Shown here: piece by piece, positions 47,401 through 59,509 of the stretch
Layout of the letters: every line of letters starts with the position of its first letter
How positions within the stretch are numbered: the stretch's first letter is position 1
From: Geosiphon pyriformis
Lineage: Eukaryota; Glomeromycota; Glomeromycetes; Archaeosporales; Geosiphonaceae
Length of the DNA stretch: 64,000 nucleotides
Direction: 5' to 3'
NCBI GenBank assembly: GCA_016748015.1
Contig: JAAOMT010000675.1
Location: 1-64,000 of the forward strand
The notes under the pieces: generated by a model
What the model saw: the letters and a program-made list of their open reading frames with translations, nothing else
What the model was told of the DNA's origin: nothing
Databases searched by the model: none
Made by a program: the position numbers and the translations under genes

Positions 47401-50400
47401 CGATATAAATCATTCATCCTGTGATCTGAATGCTACCAACAGTATAATGCCCGAAGATCAATCGGAAGAACACGTAGACTCTAATATATTGAATTTTGAC
47501 GAAGAGGAGGAAGAAAACTCTGATGAGGAGGCCTTTGAGGATTCCCAAGAAGGGGATTCTGACGATGGTGATAATAGGGAATATGATGAAAGAGACCCCG
47601 ATGATATAATAAATGGTACAACTGGAAATTGAAAATATAGTTAAATTACATCAATGCAGAGATTTATCTCACAATTGTGCTCTTTTTTGAAGTAGGTGGT
47701 GATGAGCATGGAGATAATGAAGATGAACAACAGCTACAAGCAGAAGATGCTTTTGCTCCGCACCAAGAAATGGAAGATCAACCTCGCCCAGCTGTAGATC
47801 CTCCATGGGTTGCTGGACGAGATTGGATAGCCAACCTCTTCAATGATGCTCCCGAACAGAACAATAATAATATATTTGGCAATCAGCCCCCCGATCAAGA
47901 TGATGATAATAATGCAGTGGCACCTATTGTTCCGCTTCCACCTGAAGATTTTAATCAAAATCAACCTGCTGCTCCGGTAATACCCCCTCTGCCTGCTCCT
48001 TTGTTTAATGAGGCTATTGAGGCTCCTGCAGGTGGTTTCCAAGCTTTTCTAGACCCCGATGAAGAAGAGGAAGAAAATGTTGCTAACGAAGATCTGGAAG
48101 GGGTTCTCGAAGCAATCGGTATGCGCGGCTCTCTTTGGATGTTACTTCAGAATTCAGCCTTGATGGCACTCTTGATTGCACTATGTCTTGCCGGGTCCAT
48201 TTGGGTGCCATACATTGTAGGGAAAATTGCACTTCTGGTATGTATTCCAACTACGTTTCTTTCTATATAATATTCAATAATCAAAATACTAATCCATTCT
48301 TATCATAGTCCAATCCTTTATCGTTAATACAATGGCCTTTATGGTTGTTACGCTGTATCACCGATCCGTTTGTTGATTTAATTTTAGATACAATGTTACC
48401 TTGGATATGGTCACTGGTTTCATCAATATTGAAATCCGGGTGGGAGGTTACAAGTCCAGCTATTATACCTTATCTAGAACATTCAAATGCCTTGGAACCT
48501 TTCCAAATCGCTTTCAGCAAGTCATGGGAATATTTTTTGTATGCCCTATCTCTTACAACTCACATCGCTCCTGAAACTGAAAAGATAACCACAAACATGA
48601 CGACGGCGTTGAACACTGACCATCAAATATCAGAATTTCTAAAAGTTCATCATGTCAATATAGCGTTTTCCTTCATGCGGAGATATAATGAATTTGCATA
48701 TGGAAATAAACCTCTAGACAAAATAGTTTGTATTCTCTTTGGGTATACAATTGTAATTCTATTATGTACATGGTATCTCGCCAGAACAAGAAATGCGTAT
48801 GGAAGGACAGTTGGGCGTGCTGTGCAAGAAGCATTGCGACAGCAGGGCATAGTATTAAAGGTACTCTATTAGTGAACCATATTTTATTGGTCTAAATTTC
48901 TCATTCTTTTTCAATTCTCTCAAGGTTGCCTTTTTTGTTGCGATTGAGTTGGCAATCTTTCCAATAATCTGTGGCATACTGTTAGACTTGTCTACACTGC
49001 CTCTCTTTCCTGACGCCACTCCATTAACTCGCCTAAATTTTTATCTGGAATCCCCTATAACTTCGATTTTCCTTCATTGGTTCATTGGTACCGGTTTTAT
49101 GTTCCATTTTGCGGTATTTGTTTCTTTATGCCGCGAAATTGTCCGCCCGGGTGTTATGTGGTTCATTAGGGATCCAAACGATCCACAATTTCATCCTATT
49201 AAAGAGATCCTAGAGAGACCAGTATGGACACAGCTGAAAAAAATTGGTGCCAGTGGAATAATGTATAGCGCTATGATTGTTTTAGGATTGGGTAGTGTTA
49301 TATATTTTGTACGGTACTGTTTTAGCTCAATATTGCCCTTACGCTGGTCATTCAAGTAAGTTTTTTAAATATTTCCGATCATACGCTTCTCGAATGAGCT
49401 TTGAATCCTTACTTGGGCAAAAAATAATCGATTCTCGTTGTGAATACTGATAGTTTTATTTCCTTTAGCGAGCCAATTTCCGACTTTCCTCTTGATCTTT
49501 TGATATTCCATATTATCGTTCCTATAACTGTCGATTGGGCTAAACCGAGACGACTTTTTCGTAGCCTCTTCACAAACTGGTGGAAAGTGGCTGCGGGACA
49601 ACTTCGACTGACATCATTTATGTTTGGAAACCGTCATCCTGAGGAAGAAGGGACACATGTGCGTAAAACATGGCGTGCTTTCCTACTTGCGCGTAAAGCC
49701 CCTATCCCAAGATTGGGAATAGACATCAACGTTGAGGATAATCAGGATGCCGAGGTGGTTTTTATCAAGGATGGTGGCTTTGTCCGAGCCCCTAGTTATG
49801 ACGGTGTCCCAGTAGTTCCTGGAAGGAGAATGCTGATCCCAGTCAACGAACAAGGCGCATTGCTTGATCCTAACGATGCGCCTGTTGGAGATGATGGCCA
49901 ATTGCATCACACAGTTGTCTATATTCCTCCCAGTTTTCGAAGTCGAGTGATTTTTTTCTTGTTTCTTATGTGGTTCTGTGGCTCTGTTTTCTGTTGCTCG
50001 GTGACCATTTTACCACGTGAGTAAAATGTGACTCAGAAACATTTAATTTCGATTCCTGATTCCCTTCGGGAAACTAACTTTTACTTGCTTCTCCGCTGTA
50101 GTCTTAATTGGCCGATTTATATTCAAAGCGATACTCCACTACCAAAAACCTGTTCATGATCTTTACGCACTGACCGTTGGTTTGTATGGAATGTGGTCAG
50201 CGGGTGTAGGCTTTGAATGGATTTTACGAAAAGTCCAAATATTGAAGGAGCAACAACTTGGAAATGTTAATTGGCCCGAGCTTCGACGTAAATTAACAGT
50301 GGGGACTATAGTATTCTTGAAAATTCTATATCTCTTTTTCGCATTTGGCATTGTTATGCCGTTCCTTTTTTCTTTGGTGATTGAGCTATATTTCATTTTC

Positions 50401-51148
50401 CCATGGAAGAAATATAATTCGGATAAATATCAGATTTCCCTTATGCAGGTAAGTAATCAGTTTAACTGATTTGCCCACATACCGAAAAATCCTCATTATT
50501 CCTATTGAAATAGGATTGGGCTCTGGGTGTAGTTTACATGAAAATTGCATATCGGATTGTTTTCATGTTGCCCGATAATACCTTTAGCCGAGCAATTAAT
50601 GAGGTGAGTATCGATAGTTTATTTATTCGACTTCGTTTTATTTATTACATTTATTCTCTATCAGACTTATATTAATACGTTCATGTCCTATTAATAAATT
50701 ATTAATCTCTCTCTCAAGATTACTGGACGTGGTATCCGTAACTTAGATGTGAAACTGGCAACGAGAATGTTCATTCCCATAGGAGGTATGGCTATTGGAG
50801 CTGTGATTCTGCCCGCAATCAATGCCTATTTTATTTTACTTGTCGCAGGTGAGCTTTCATCTTTGAATTTTCATTCAATTATTTCGACTAGTTCTTTGAT
50901 AACATTGAATATAAAAACCTCCAGGCATCAGAACACAAGAAACCAAATCTTTCATATTCAAATTGATATACCCCCTGTTTCTGGCATTTGTGGTTGGGTA
51001 TCGTATTCAGAGGCAGGCAACACAATTAATACAAAACTGGATGCAAACTGTTCGTGATGAGGAGTACCTAATAGGCCGCCAGTTACACAATATAGAACCA
51101 AACGATCCAGGTCTTGGCCGAATCAATAATGGAGAGATTGTGATATAG
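44464..51148 (+). CDS. Doa10/MARCH6-type ER membrane RING-CH E3 ubiquitin ligase
   Basis: Fifteen exons encode 1,768 residues: 44464-44482, 44584-44686, 44785-44817, 44894-44934, 45242-45596, 45674-47139, 47190-47615, 47696-48237, 48309-48860, 48925-49355, 49469-50016, 50102-50448, 50514-50603, 50719-50848 and 50925-51148. The RING-CH at the N-terminus reads [22 protein letters not shown] and CEVCKYPF. The first membrane pair follows ([37 protein letters not shown]). Then comes a roughly 700-residue disordered, acidic and Pro/Asn-rich insert. After it are many membrane segments with conserved DWAKPRR-type and GRGIRN-type loops. Doa10 ubiquitinates misfolded and short-lived proteins in ERAD-C. 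It is longer than yeast Doa10 because of the insert. One donor (47,139) could be eight bases or more off. Confidence 0.93.
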
Positions 51149-52738
51149 GATTACATTGTTCTATCTCCTTTCCTTCAACCCCTTTAATTCTTTTATCTCC
51201 TTCCCTCAGCTCCGACATTTTAATGCCTTTTCTTCCGATCTCTCAGTATCCCATTAAGGTCTTTCCATCAAATTCCGGTATTTTAATTCAAGAATACATT
51301 TTCTCAAATCTTTCTTCAATATTTTAATCAGAGCTTTGAACACATTAGAAACAACGTACCTTTATTGCATTGATTCTTAAAATACAAAATGAATAAATCC
51401 CTGCAAAAAATCTAAAATGCGAATGAACTTTGGGCTTATGGGAGAACAGAATAATTTATCGTCCAACTTCGGGTTCAACTTTTGAACAAATCTAAGGGTG
51501 TTGACTGTCGAGCCTACATCTGGAAGAAATATGGATATAAAAAAAAGGCTTTGCATAAGTGATTTTTTGTCCATCTCGGTTGTTGTGTTTGAGGAACTTT
51601 ATTTGGCAACTGAGAGGTGAATAAATGTTCAACAATTTCCATTGTGAAGCCGACGACACAGATTATTTTGGGCTTCGGACGTTTGCTTCAAAGATTATGT
51701 ATGTAGCTTGCAACAGACAAGAGCCTTGCAGCGATTAATTCCATATCGAATGGATCTAATAGATAGACAGCTCGATTGCAATGATACTTGTAAATAAGCT
51801 CAATCACAATACAAGTTAGGCGTAGTCAAGTCAACAACTGAAAGTCAAGAAATTAAATAGAAAAGAGAGGTCTGAGGATTTTATGTAACACCTTTTAACA
51901 GTTCAAGTCATTATTTTCAAGTGAGAGAGATAAATTTAATTTAAAAATTAAAACTTTATCCTATTTTTTACTGAATGTGTATATACGCATAATATAAAAA
52001 ACAAATGTTTCATTTTCAATAAAATATATAAAAAATATATATAGAAAATGATTTAAAACCATTGACTAAAAAAAGTCAATTTAATAATACACAAAATTTT
52101 TTAATAATTATTAATGATGAATTATTTGTTTGTTTGTTTAATTATACCTATTTATTTTTTATGACTTTAAAATACACATTTTGTTTTTATAATTAATATT
52201 AAAATATTTGGATTATTATATTAATATTAATTTTTTTAAAAATTACAAATATGATATATAAACATAAAATTTTATAATTACATTATAATTATTTATTTAT
52301 TTATTTATTTATTTATAAACAAATAGTTCATTTGTAAAAAATATTAAATATACATATATAAATATATTTTGAAAAAATAATTGGCAAATATTAATTTTAC
52401 TTTAAATATATCAAATATATTTCATACTAAAATAATGATTTCACCAATCCAATTTATCTTTCGACTAATCATATTTATGTTCAAAAATAGTTAGGGATAT
52501 TTCAAGAATTGGACTTCCCGTAAATAGGTTGATCCGTGTTACTGAATGCACTGCATTTCTTGCCAAACTCAAAACTTTGAATTCCTATTAATTTTCTCTT
52601 AGTGTCTCTCTAAAAGTGTGGACCCTTACATTTGAATAAAACCTCTGGTGCGTCACCTTAAACGCTTACCGGCTCCATTTATTATATTATATGAAACGTG
52701 TATTTTTACCTGTCATAGGAAAGTTTCGCCGAGGAACG
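51149..52738. other. Intergenic region with an AT-rich core
   Basis: 51,149-51,900 is T/C-rich 3' flank with no supported gene. 51,900-52,440 is nearly pure A/T and contains an ATTT microsatellite (about 52,283-52,315). The last 250 bp are likely the promoter and leader of the following gene. Confidence 0.5.
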
Positions 52739-53648
52739 ATGTCAAATCCATTACCAACTACTACGCAGACATGGTCTTGCGAACGGTGTACTTTTATAAA
52801 TCAAGTAAGTGAAAATCGTTTACCAGTGGATCTTCTGGGGCTTACACTTGTTTTGTAGGGAATAGATTTAACATGCATAATGTGCTACTTAATACGAACA
52901 GACGCTAAAGATCTTCCTGTTCAGGTAAATCTTTTGGCTAGCTTAAACGATCTCATAGAAAGTATTTTTTGCAAAAGTAACAAAAATGAACTTTTCTGTT
53001 TGGGTGAAATATTTTTTTTGTAAATATGGCGTTTTTGGATAGTGGGAATGGCGCGCAAATCCGGATCAATGGATTCCCTATGATCTAGCATCGTCTGCAG
53101 AACTTGAGGAAGCCTATCAACGCGGAGATAGTTCGTTCTCTCCTAAGAAAGGTTTCTTCGCTTCCACGCCTGATCACTACGAGATTCAATTCAACTACAG
53201 CACTTTCAGATTCCAGCAGTTAAATACTTCCTCAGGTGGAATGCGGAGAATGAGAAGGGTCGCCAATGGTTCGATTTCATCTTTTAAACGATATTCCCTT
53301 ACAAACATATTCTTGTATAATCCAATGTAACTGATAACTCCTCAGACGACAATTCAATTCTTCAACCGGTACCTTTCGAGACTGTTACTTGTGAAGAGAC
53401 ATGTATAATTTGCCTTGATGGATTTCAAGATCCAAATACTTTAACCACAGATCAGCATGTTGTCAAACTTCCCCCTTGTCATGGGCATTTTTTTCATAGG
53501 GCATGCGTCGCCGGTAAATATCTACTAGTCGTTTTTGGCTTGCCATTAGAAAAATTGAAAAATTCATGAATTTCAACTATCTTTTTAATTAGCTGCTATA
53601 AAGTTGAAGGATCAATGTCCGCTATGCAAGAAAAGAATTGAATATTGA
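52739..53648 (+). CDS. RanBP2-type zinc finger / WWE / RING-H2 protein, putative E3 ligase
   Basis: Five exons (52739-52804, 52859-52924, 53043-53268, 53346-53513, 53593-53648) encode 193 residues. Domains are: a RanBP2-type zinc finger WSCERCTFINQ...CIMC (residues about 12-34; such fingers often bind ubiquitin or RNA); a WWE-like region starting WEWRANPDQWIPYD (about 45-115, with YEIQFNYSTFRFQQLN), a fold that binds poly-ADP-ribose units or mediates interactions; and a C-terminal RING-H2 (CIICLDGF, PPCHGHFFHRAC, CPLCKKR). Exon borders fall at domain borders. The order zinc finger-WWE-RING is unusual. Substrates are unknown. Confidence 0.85.
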
Positions 53649-54011
53649 TTTATGGTTTCAAAATTTTCGATCTTTTTCTTTGTTCTTTACACATGTACTC
53701 CTATCCCCATCTGTTGATGAGGGATATAGACCAATAATTTTTATATGGCACTATTTTGTTGATTCTGGCACTCAAATCTTTTTAACTTCAATCCTTTCCT
53801 TCATGGGTTAGTATTTCGCCACCATGATTGTGGCTTTCGCCAGAACAATATTTAGAGTTAAAAGTGGCTAGTTATACTCACCATGATCAGATATTTGAAT
53901 CACTGATGTTACGATGAATTGTTCCTAATAAAATTTCACGTTTCAAGTAAACAAACCTAGAGCTTCCTGAGACCCATTTATACTGCTGGGTACCCTATTT
54001 GTTTGTCTATT

Positions 54012-55928
54012 ATGGATGATGTCCCTTTCGATTATAAAATACTTAAGAGGCCTTCAAAAGAGCCACATTCTATAATACCTAAAAAGATAGAAGAAGCCTT
54101 TGTAAGAAAGACATTTGACAAAACCAATGGAAAGCTTTTGAATTTCGAAGACAAGCTTCAAGCATACAAAGACTTGAAGGCTCGAGGGAAAGATGCTGGT
54201 GAGGATTGGGAACTTGAGGATGAAACTGGATATTATTATAGTGCTTCTGCAAAAATGTATGCCATCTGGAATAATGAGATTCAAGATTGGACTTATGTTC
54301 ATTCAGACGAGGTTACGACACTGGGAAAGACTAAACTAGCTCAACCTCCAGAAGCAAAACAAATTGAAAGCGTTATATCTTCTGAGAATGGAAAATCTAG
54401 TATAGAAAAGAAAAAAAAATTAGAAGAAGGGCAATTATCGGATTTTGCTGATAATTCTAAGTCATCATATGTACAAAATAATAATGGCAAAAGAATTAAA
54501 CGGCAACAGCACTCCTCGCAAAATGGCGCTAATGATATATCAGTGAGAGATACTTCCTCGACCGAATCTAATACTAAAAATGACAAAAGCTCATCTTATT
54601 ATAGACCACCTACCGGCTATATTCCTACCGAAGATACCCGGTATTATTTTAATCCAAAGAACAATATGTGGTTTGATGTTGAAAATGGAGTTTATTCCGT
54701 CTACGATTTGGCCTCAAAGATGTATATTCCTATAGATCCAATAACATCGTCAATTTATCCTTCATCTTCATCACCCGTCAACAATGAAGAGTCTTTACTA
54801 GATGAACAAGGTGAACCGGGAAGTGACGCGACATTAAGATTGGTTGTCTTGGAATCAGATATATTGAAGCCTGGAAATCTCATTATTGTTGATGGAAATG
54901 GGATTTCAATTGGGCGTGATAAATGGGATGACCGTCGTCTGCGCTTACCCGAACTGCGTACATCCAAACATCATTGCCAGATATTTTGCTCTACATCCTC
55001 CGCTTCAATGTCTTCTACAGATAGTCATAATAATGTGGGTAGTATCAATGATGAGGAGGATTCTTTGGCAACACCTAATAGTATAGGTACCCTCAAGGAT
55101 GCCTTTTATATAATTGATAGTGGCTCTCAGAATGGAACTTTTGTTAACTCTACAAGATTATCTGAGAGTAAGATGAGTTCAAAACCCATGATCTTATCAC
55201 ATATGGACGAAATAATTGTGGGTAGTACAACGTTTCAGGTGCATATGCACAAACAATGGACATGTGAAGCTTGCACACTGACTGAAGGAAAATTTATTGA
55301 AGTTTCAAAACTTGATCACAGTAGTTCGAATAGTTCGATTTCAATATCGGCGAAGGGCAGCGAATATATCGAATTTTCGCTTTTAGAAAGATTAAACGGA
55401 AATGCTAATAACATTAATAATAATTTGATATCATCTCAACGAGAACTTTTAGAATTGAAACGTCGGCAGGAATTGAGTCGTTTGAAGCGGAAGTACATTG
55501 GCAAAGATAACAATAGCGATTCTATAAATAATACTGGGAACGAAAAGCGAAAAAAATATATTGATCGGGCAGCTTTAAGGCGTGAAATTCGTCCAGATAA
55601 TGCTCCAGTCAAAAAAGAACGTCCTGAAGAAAATGACCGGACACCTACACCATCATCCCAAAGTAAGAAGCTGGGTTCAGAAAACAAGGGTAATTTATTA
55701 CTGCAAAAAATGGGATGGAAAGAAGGTCAAGGTTTAGGGCGTGGTGGTGGGGGTATGATCAATCCGATTGATGTTATGACCAATGAGGGACGCCGAGGAT
55801 TGGGATCAGGTGGAATCAAAAAGGCCATCTCAAGTGATTGCATGAATGAAATTGGTGAGAGCAGAGAAACTCTTCAGGAAGCTACGCGAAGAATTGCGAG
55901 GGAACGTTTCATGGATATGTTTGAGTAA
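54012..55928 (+). CDS. AGGF1-like OCRE, FHA and G-patch domain protein
   Basis: A single exon of 638 residues, starting at ATG 54,012 (MDDVPFDYKIL); the open frame extends a few codons upstream only through a TTG. Aromatic OCRE-type repeats occur at about 70-100 (ETGYYYSASAKMYAIWN) and 205-245 (DTRYYFNPKNNMWFDVENG). The FHA domain spans about 275-415 (GISIGRDKWDDRRLRLPELR, SKHHCQIF, DSGSQNGTFVN). A G-patch lies near the end (KMGWKEGQGLGRGGGG, NEGRRGLGSGG). FHA domains bind phosphothreonine; G-patches activate DEAH helicases. The OCRE-FHA-G-patch set is that of AGGF1, a splicing-associated nuclear protein in animals. The fungal role is inferred. Confidence 0.9.
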   Translation: MDDVPFDYKILKRPSKEPHSIIPKKIEEAFVRKTFDKTNGKLLNFEDKLQAYKDLKARGKDAGEDWELEDETGYYYSASAKMYAIWNNEIQDWTYVHSDEVTTLGKTKLAQPPEAKQIESVISSENGKSSIEKKKKLEEGQLSDFADNSKSSYVQNNNGKRIKRQQHSSQNGANDISVRDTSSTESNTKNDKSSSYYRPPTGYIPTEDTRYYFNPKNNMWFDVENGVYSVYDLASKMYIPIDPITSSIYPSSSSPVNNEESLLDEQGEPGSDATLRLVVLESDILKPGNLIIVDGNGISIGRDKWDDRRLRLPELRTSKHHCQIFCSTSSASMSSTDSHNNVGSINDEEDSLATPNSIGTLKDAFYIIDSGSQNGTFVNSTRLSESKMSSKPMILSHMDEIIVGSTTFQVHMHKQWTCEACTLTEGKFIEVSKLDHSSSNSSISISAKGSEYIEFSLLERLNGNANNINNNLISSQRELLELKRRQELSRLKRKYIGKDNNSDSINNTGNEKRKKYIDRAALRREIRPDNAPVKKERPEENDRTPTPSSQSKKLGSENKGNLLLQKMGWKEGQGLGRGGGGMINPIDVMTNEGRRGLGSGGIKKAISSDCMNEIGESRETLQEATRRIARERFMDMFE

Positions 55929-57600
55929 TAAAGAAAATCTGGAATCGAGAAAGAGAAATGTTATTTACTTTATGGATGGTCGGTGGATGTGTGGATATTA
56001 CAGGTCATACATCCTGTATTTGTGGCAAAATATCATTTCTCTATGTTTTACAGTTTGCACAATATCTTGTGAAGCTTCATTCATATTCTCGACTATATTC
56101 AAGTGTTATCTGTGCTCAATTACCTAAAAGTACAACTTGGCATTATCCACTTTGAGGTCCTGTTCACTGAATCTTTAATATTAGGTAAGTTTTTGAGTAT
56201 TAAATCAGCTCAAATGGATGGCTTTTGATATAATTTTTTGCCGATAAACATTGTCCGGTTCTTTTGGTTTTACATGAACTGATCACAGGATAAATTGGGA
56301 AATAAGATCCTTGAGACGGTTAGCCGCAATGTTGGAGGACACATTTGAAATTTGCCGTCAGATTTCAGGTTAAATTTTATCAGATATTAATAAAAAAAGT
56401 CTGGTATTAATATAAGGACTCTGTGTTTGGGGCAAAAAGTCGAACAGCTAGCTAAATATTGAAGTAGGGCTTAACATTGATTCAATTTTATCGTTTCGCT
56501 TTCGCAACATTAAATTTATTGATAAAATGGTAACTTTCCATATTTCATCGAATCACAAACCTTTTCTAATACATGATTAATTTTTTTCAGATAAAAAAGC
56601 ATAACAATAAACTATTAATTTAATACTTTGGCTTCCAATCCTATATTTTTATTTTCGATCTTCTGACATTTAAAATGAAAATATTAAAATTCAAAAAATC
56701 TATTTAATAATTTTTGTGTGGTAAATAAAATAACATATGTAATAATAATATTTTTATATATTATTTTAATTATTGATTTTTGATTTTTGCTATTTTTATA
56801 AGTAAATATATAAATTTAGCTTTTGCCAAATATTTTTTATATTAAAATAAATCTTTATGCTTTTTTCTTAATTATAAGATTTTTTTACTATTTAATAAAA
56901 CAATTATAAATATAACCAGTTATTTGGTTATGGTTTTTTAATATTAATAATCTAAAAATCAATTTTATAAATTATTTAATATATGTTATCTTTAAATTTT
57001 ATTATTAATTAATTAATTAAATTGCTAATTAAAACTACTAATATAATAATTTTATTTAATTTAATTTATTTAAAATATTATTTGTAAAAATAACTTATTA
57101 AATTAGATTTTTAATATTCAAAAATATTGTATATAACTTTTTTCTTTTTATATAATATTAAATATTTCTTTTTTAAATTTATTGTATAATAGTTATAGCT
57201 TAAATTTTAATATTAGTATTTAATATAATTAAACTTAAATTACCAAATAAAGTATAATTAAAATAATAATAATATTATTATTATTATTAAGATTAATACA
57301 TATATAATACTTTATTTTATTATATAATATATAAAATTTTTATTGCTTAAAATAATATTATATAAATAATACTATATTATTTATAATTTATATAATTTGT
57401 AACCAATTATAAATTACAGTATAATATAATTATTTATATTTTTTTAGATAACTTTAATTTTTTTACTTTAAAAAAATGTGTATTTTATAAAAATAAAAAT
57501 AAATTGTTTTTATGTATAAAAATTATTATAAAAATACAAATTTATTTTTAATTTAAAAATTTGTAAAATTGACTTATTAATACTTTAAAATTATGTAAAT
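55929..57600. other. 3' flank grading into AT-rich desert
   Basis: 55,929-56,560 keeps gene-island composition, but short frames in it do not look like protein. From about 56,560 to 57,600 the DNA is nearly pure A/T with no recognisable feature. The change marks the right edge of the gene island. Confidence 0.5.
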
Positions 57601-57607
57601 AAAAATA

Positions 57608-58139
57608 TAAGTAAAGCCCAACTGCTATCTAATATATAGAATCAAACTAAGTGGCTCAAACTAAATACAATTTATGCATTTACTACATGTGGCTAGCCAT
57701 TATTACAGATGATTATTTGGGTGGTTAAAATAAATAACAAACTCATAATTTGGTGCTCAATAGCTGTTATAATTGGTGATATTTGAAGGTTTTTATATCT
57801 GAAGGTTTTAGTTGTCTAAAGAGTTTAATTGTTTAAAGAGTTTAGTTGAGTTTTTTGTGCAATAAACAGAAATTCAAGGGTTATATTAATAGTTTTTCAG
57901 AATTACAATTCTGTCAAATTTTTTTCTTCAGTATTGTGGCCAGTTTATTTTGACAGTTGTGCTTTTCTAGTAAGCTATTCATAAATTTTTTAAACTATAT
58001 ACTCTTTTTTTAAAGTCTTTTAACAGACTATTTTTGATATTAATTACTCAATACTTACTTTTTTTAATCAGTTAATAAATCAACAAACAACAAAAAAATA
58101 AAATAAATAAAATAAAAATAATAAAAATAAAAATAAAAA
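57608..58139 (+). repeat. Non-LTR element 3' region ending in an A-rich tract
   Basis: 57,850-58,075 is the best-preserved of three copies of a repeat also found at 5,860-6,140 and in part at 7,200-7,340. It ends in an AAAAT-type A-rich tract (58,082-58,139), the normal end of a non-LTR insertion. No ORF survives. Confidence 0.6.
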
Positions 58140-58182
58140 TTAGTATCTTGTCAATAGCCATGATCAAGAACTATTGTTCTAG
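58140..58182 (+). repeat. Hairpin-forming segment after the A-rich tract
   Basis: CAATAG and CTATTG pair around a loop CCATGATCAAGAA. The segment is a diverged copy of 66-104, and the stem is kept by compensating changes (T-G in the first copy, A-T here). Confidence 0.5.
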
Positions 58183-58215
58183 TATAGTTAAGTATTGAAT
58201 TTTATCAACATAAAG

Positions 58216-58645
58216 TGTTGATAGAGCAAAAATAATTAATAGTCTCTAATTAAGCAATAATAACATGGATTTAAGTAGTAATTAATAATTTATTAATAAG
58301 TGATATGAATTTTGAACTGCTTTTAACTGCTTCTTTAACTGAGAATTCTAATTGTGTGTTTTAGCTGTCAATTCTCTCTTTTCTGTTTCTAATACTCTTA
58401 CTATATATACATAATTAATGTTCTATAAGATCTTACATATTTATAAGCAATGTGCTATAATTTCTTGAGCAATGCTCACATTGCTAAATAATGTGCTCTA
58501 ATCTATTAATATTGCTTATATTGCTGAGCAATATGTCATAATTTACTAATATTATGCTTATATGCTCAATACTATTCACTTATTGGTCTATTTTTTTTAT
58601 CTATTTTTTTTATTATTTCTCTTGTGCTCTTTTCTATGAGTAACA
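58216..58645 (-). repeat. Probable 3' LTR of the second Gypsy element
   Basis: The right edge is clear: GAGTAACA at 58,645 is followed by a pyrimidine-rich stretch whose layout (TTATCTTCTTC...TTGAACTC) parallels the PPT side of the first Gypsy element. The left edge is uncertain, with TGTTG at 58,216 or a point nearer 58,175. The partner LTR lies outside the window. Confidence 0.45.
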
Positions 58646-59500
58646 TTATCTTCTTCTTTTTAATATTGAACTCTATCAAAATCTTTATTTTGAATTAATT
58701 TTATTATTTCCATTACTTTTTTTTTTAATACTGTTTGTTTAACTTTGGTTTTTATGTCTTTTATTTGTGCATTATTTATTTTTCTCTATTGATTAATGGT
58801 TATTGTTTCTATTTCTGAATGTAATAGTATTTCTGGATAATTTTGAAATATGGTGTATAGTCAATAGATTGTTTTAATGTAAAGCACTATATTTGTCTTC
58901 TTTCTGATAATGTCTTCAATTTGCTGTATTATTTCTTAATTGAATATTCTTTTAGATTTATTGGTATATAGTTCTTAAATATTCAGTTTTTGTCCTAATT
59001 GATAATAACAGTATAATATTGGAAGTTGTTTTGTTCAGTGTTTTCAACTTTTTTTATTGGCTTCTTTGTTAAAACAATCATAATTATTTTCTTAAAAGTA
59101 TTCTTCACTTTTTTTATTATTATATCTGATCAATGTTTTGTTGAGTTTAGTAATTACTAATATGATGTATTTTTTGCTTTTTTTCTTTTTTTGGTGTTTT
59201 AATAACAGATTGTCTGGTGGTTGATAATGATTTCTATATTCAATTGTTGTTAATTTATAGTTTGGAATAATTGTTAAGCCATTAAGTAGATGTGGTCTGG
59301 AATTTCTATTTTTCTGTTTGTTGCTTTTATTGTATATATTGTGTCTTTTTATATTGTTTTGGTTAATTACTTTGATGTGTTTGTGTCAATAATTATAATT
59401 GGTTCCAGATCTTATACAATCTTATCTAGTTGGACTAATATTTGTTGTGCTCTCAGTTGTGGAATATTACTAGTGGATAATGATATTATATTGTGATATG
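58646..59500. other. Element DNA between integrase and the 3' LTR
   Basis: T-rich on the plus strand with no intact minus-strand frame. By position it corresponds to the post-integrase region, where the first Gypsy element carries its extra ORF. Nothing protein-like is recognisable. Confidence 0.4.
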
Positions 59501-59509
59501 GTTTTAGTT

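Noticed and set aside
47734-48042. 102-residue minus-strand ORF
   Set aside because: Antisense shadow of the same gene; Ile/Arg low complexity.
58175-58215. LTR start at 58,175 (TGTTCTAG)
   Set aside because: Similarity to the tail at 66-104 appears to continue past this point, so it is probably not an element border. TGTTG at 58,216 is preferred but unproven.
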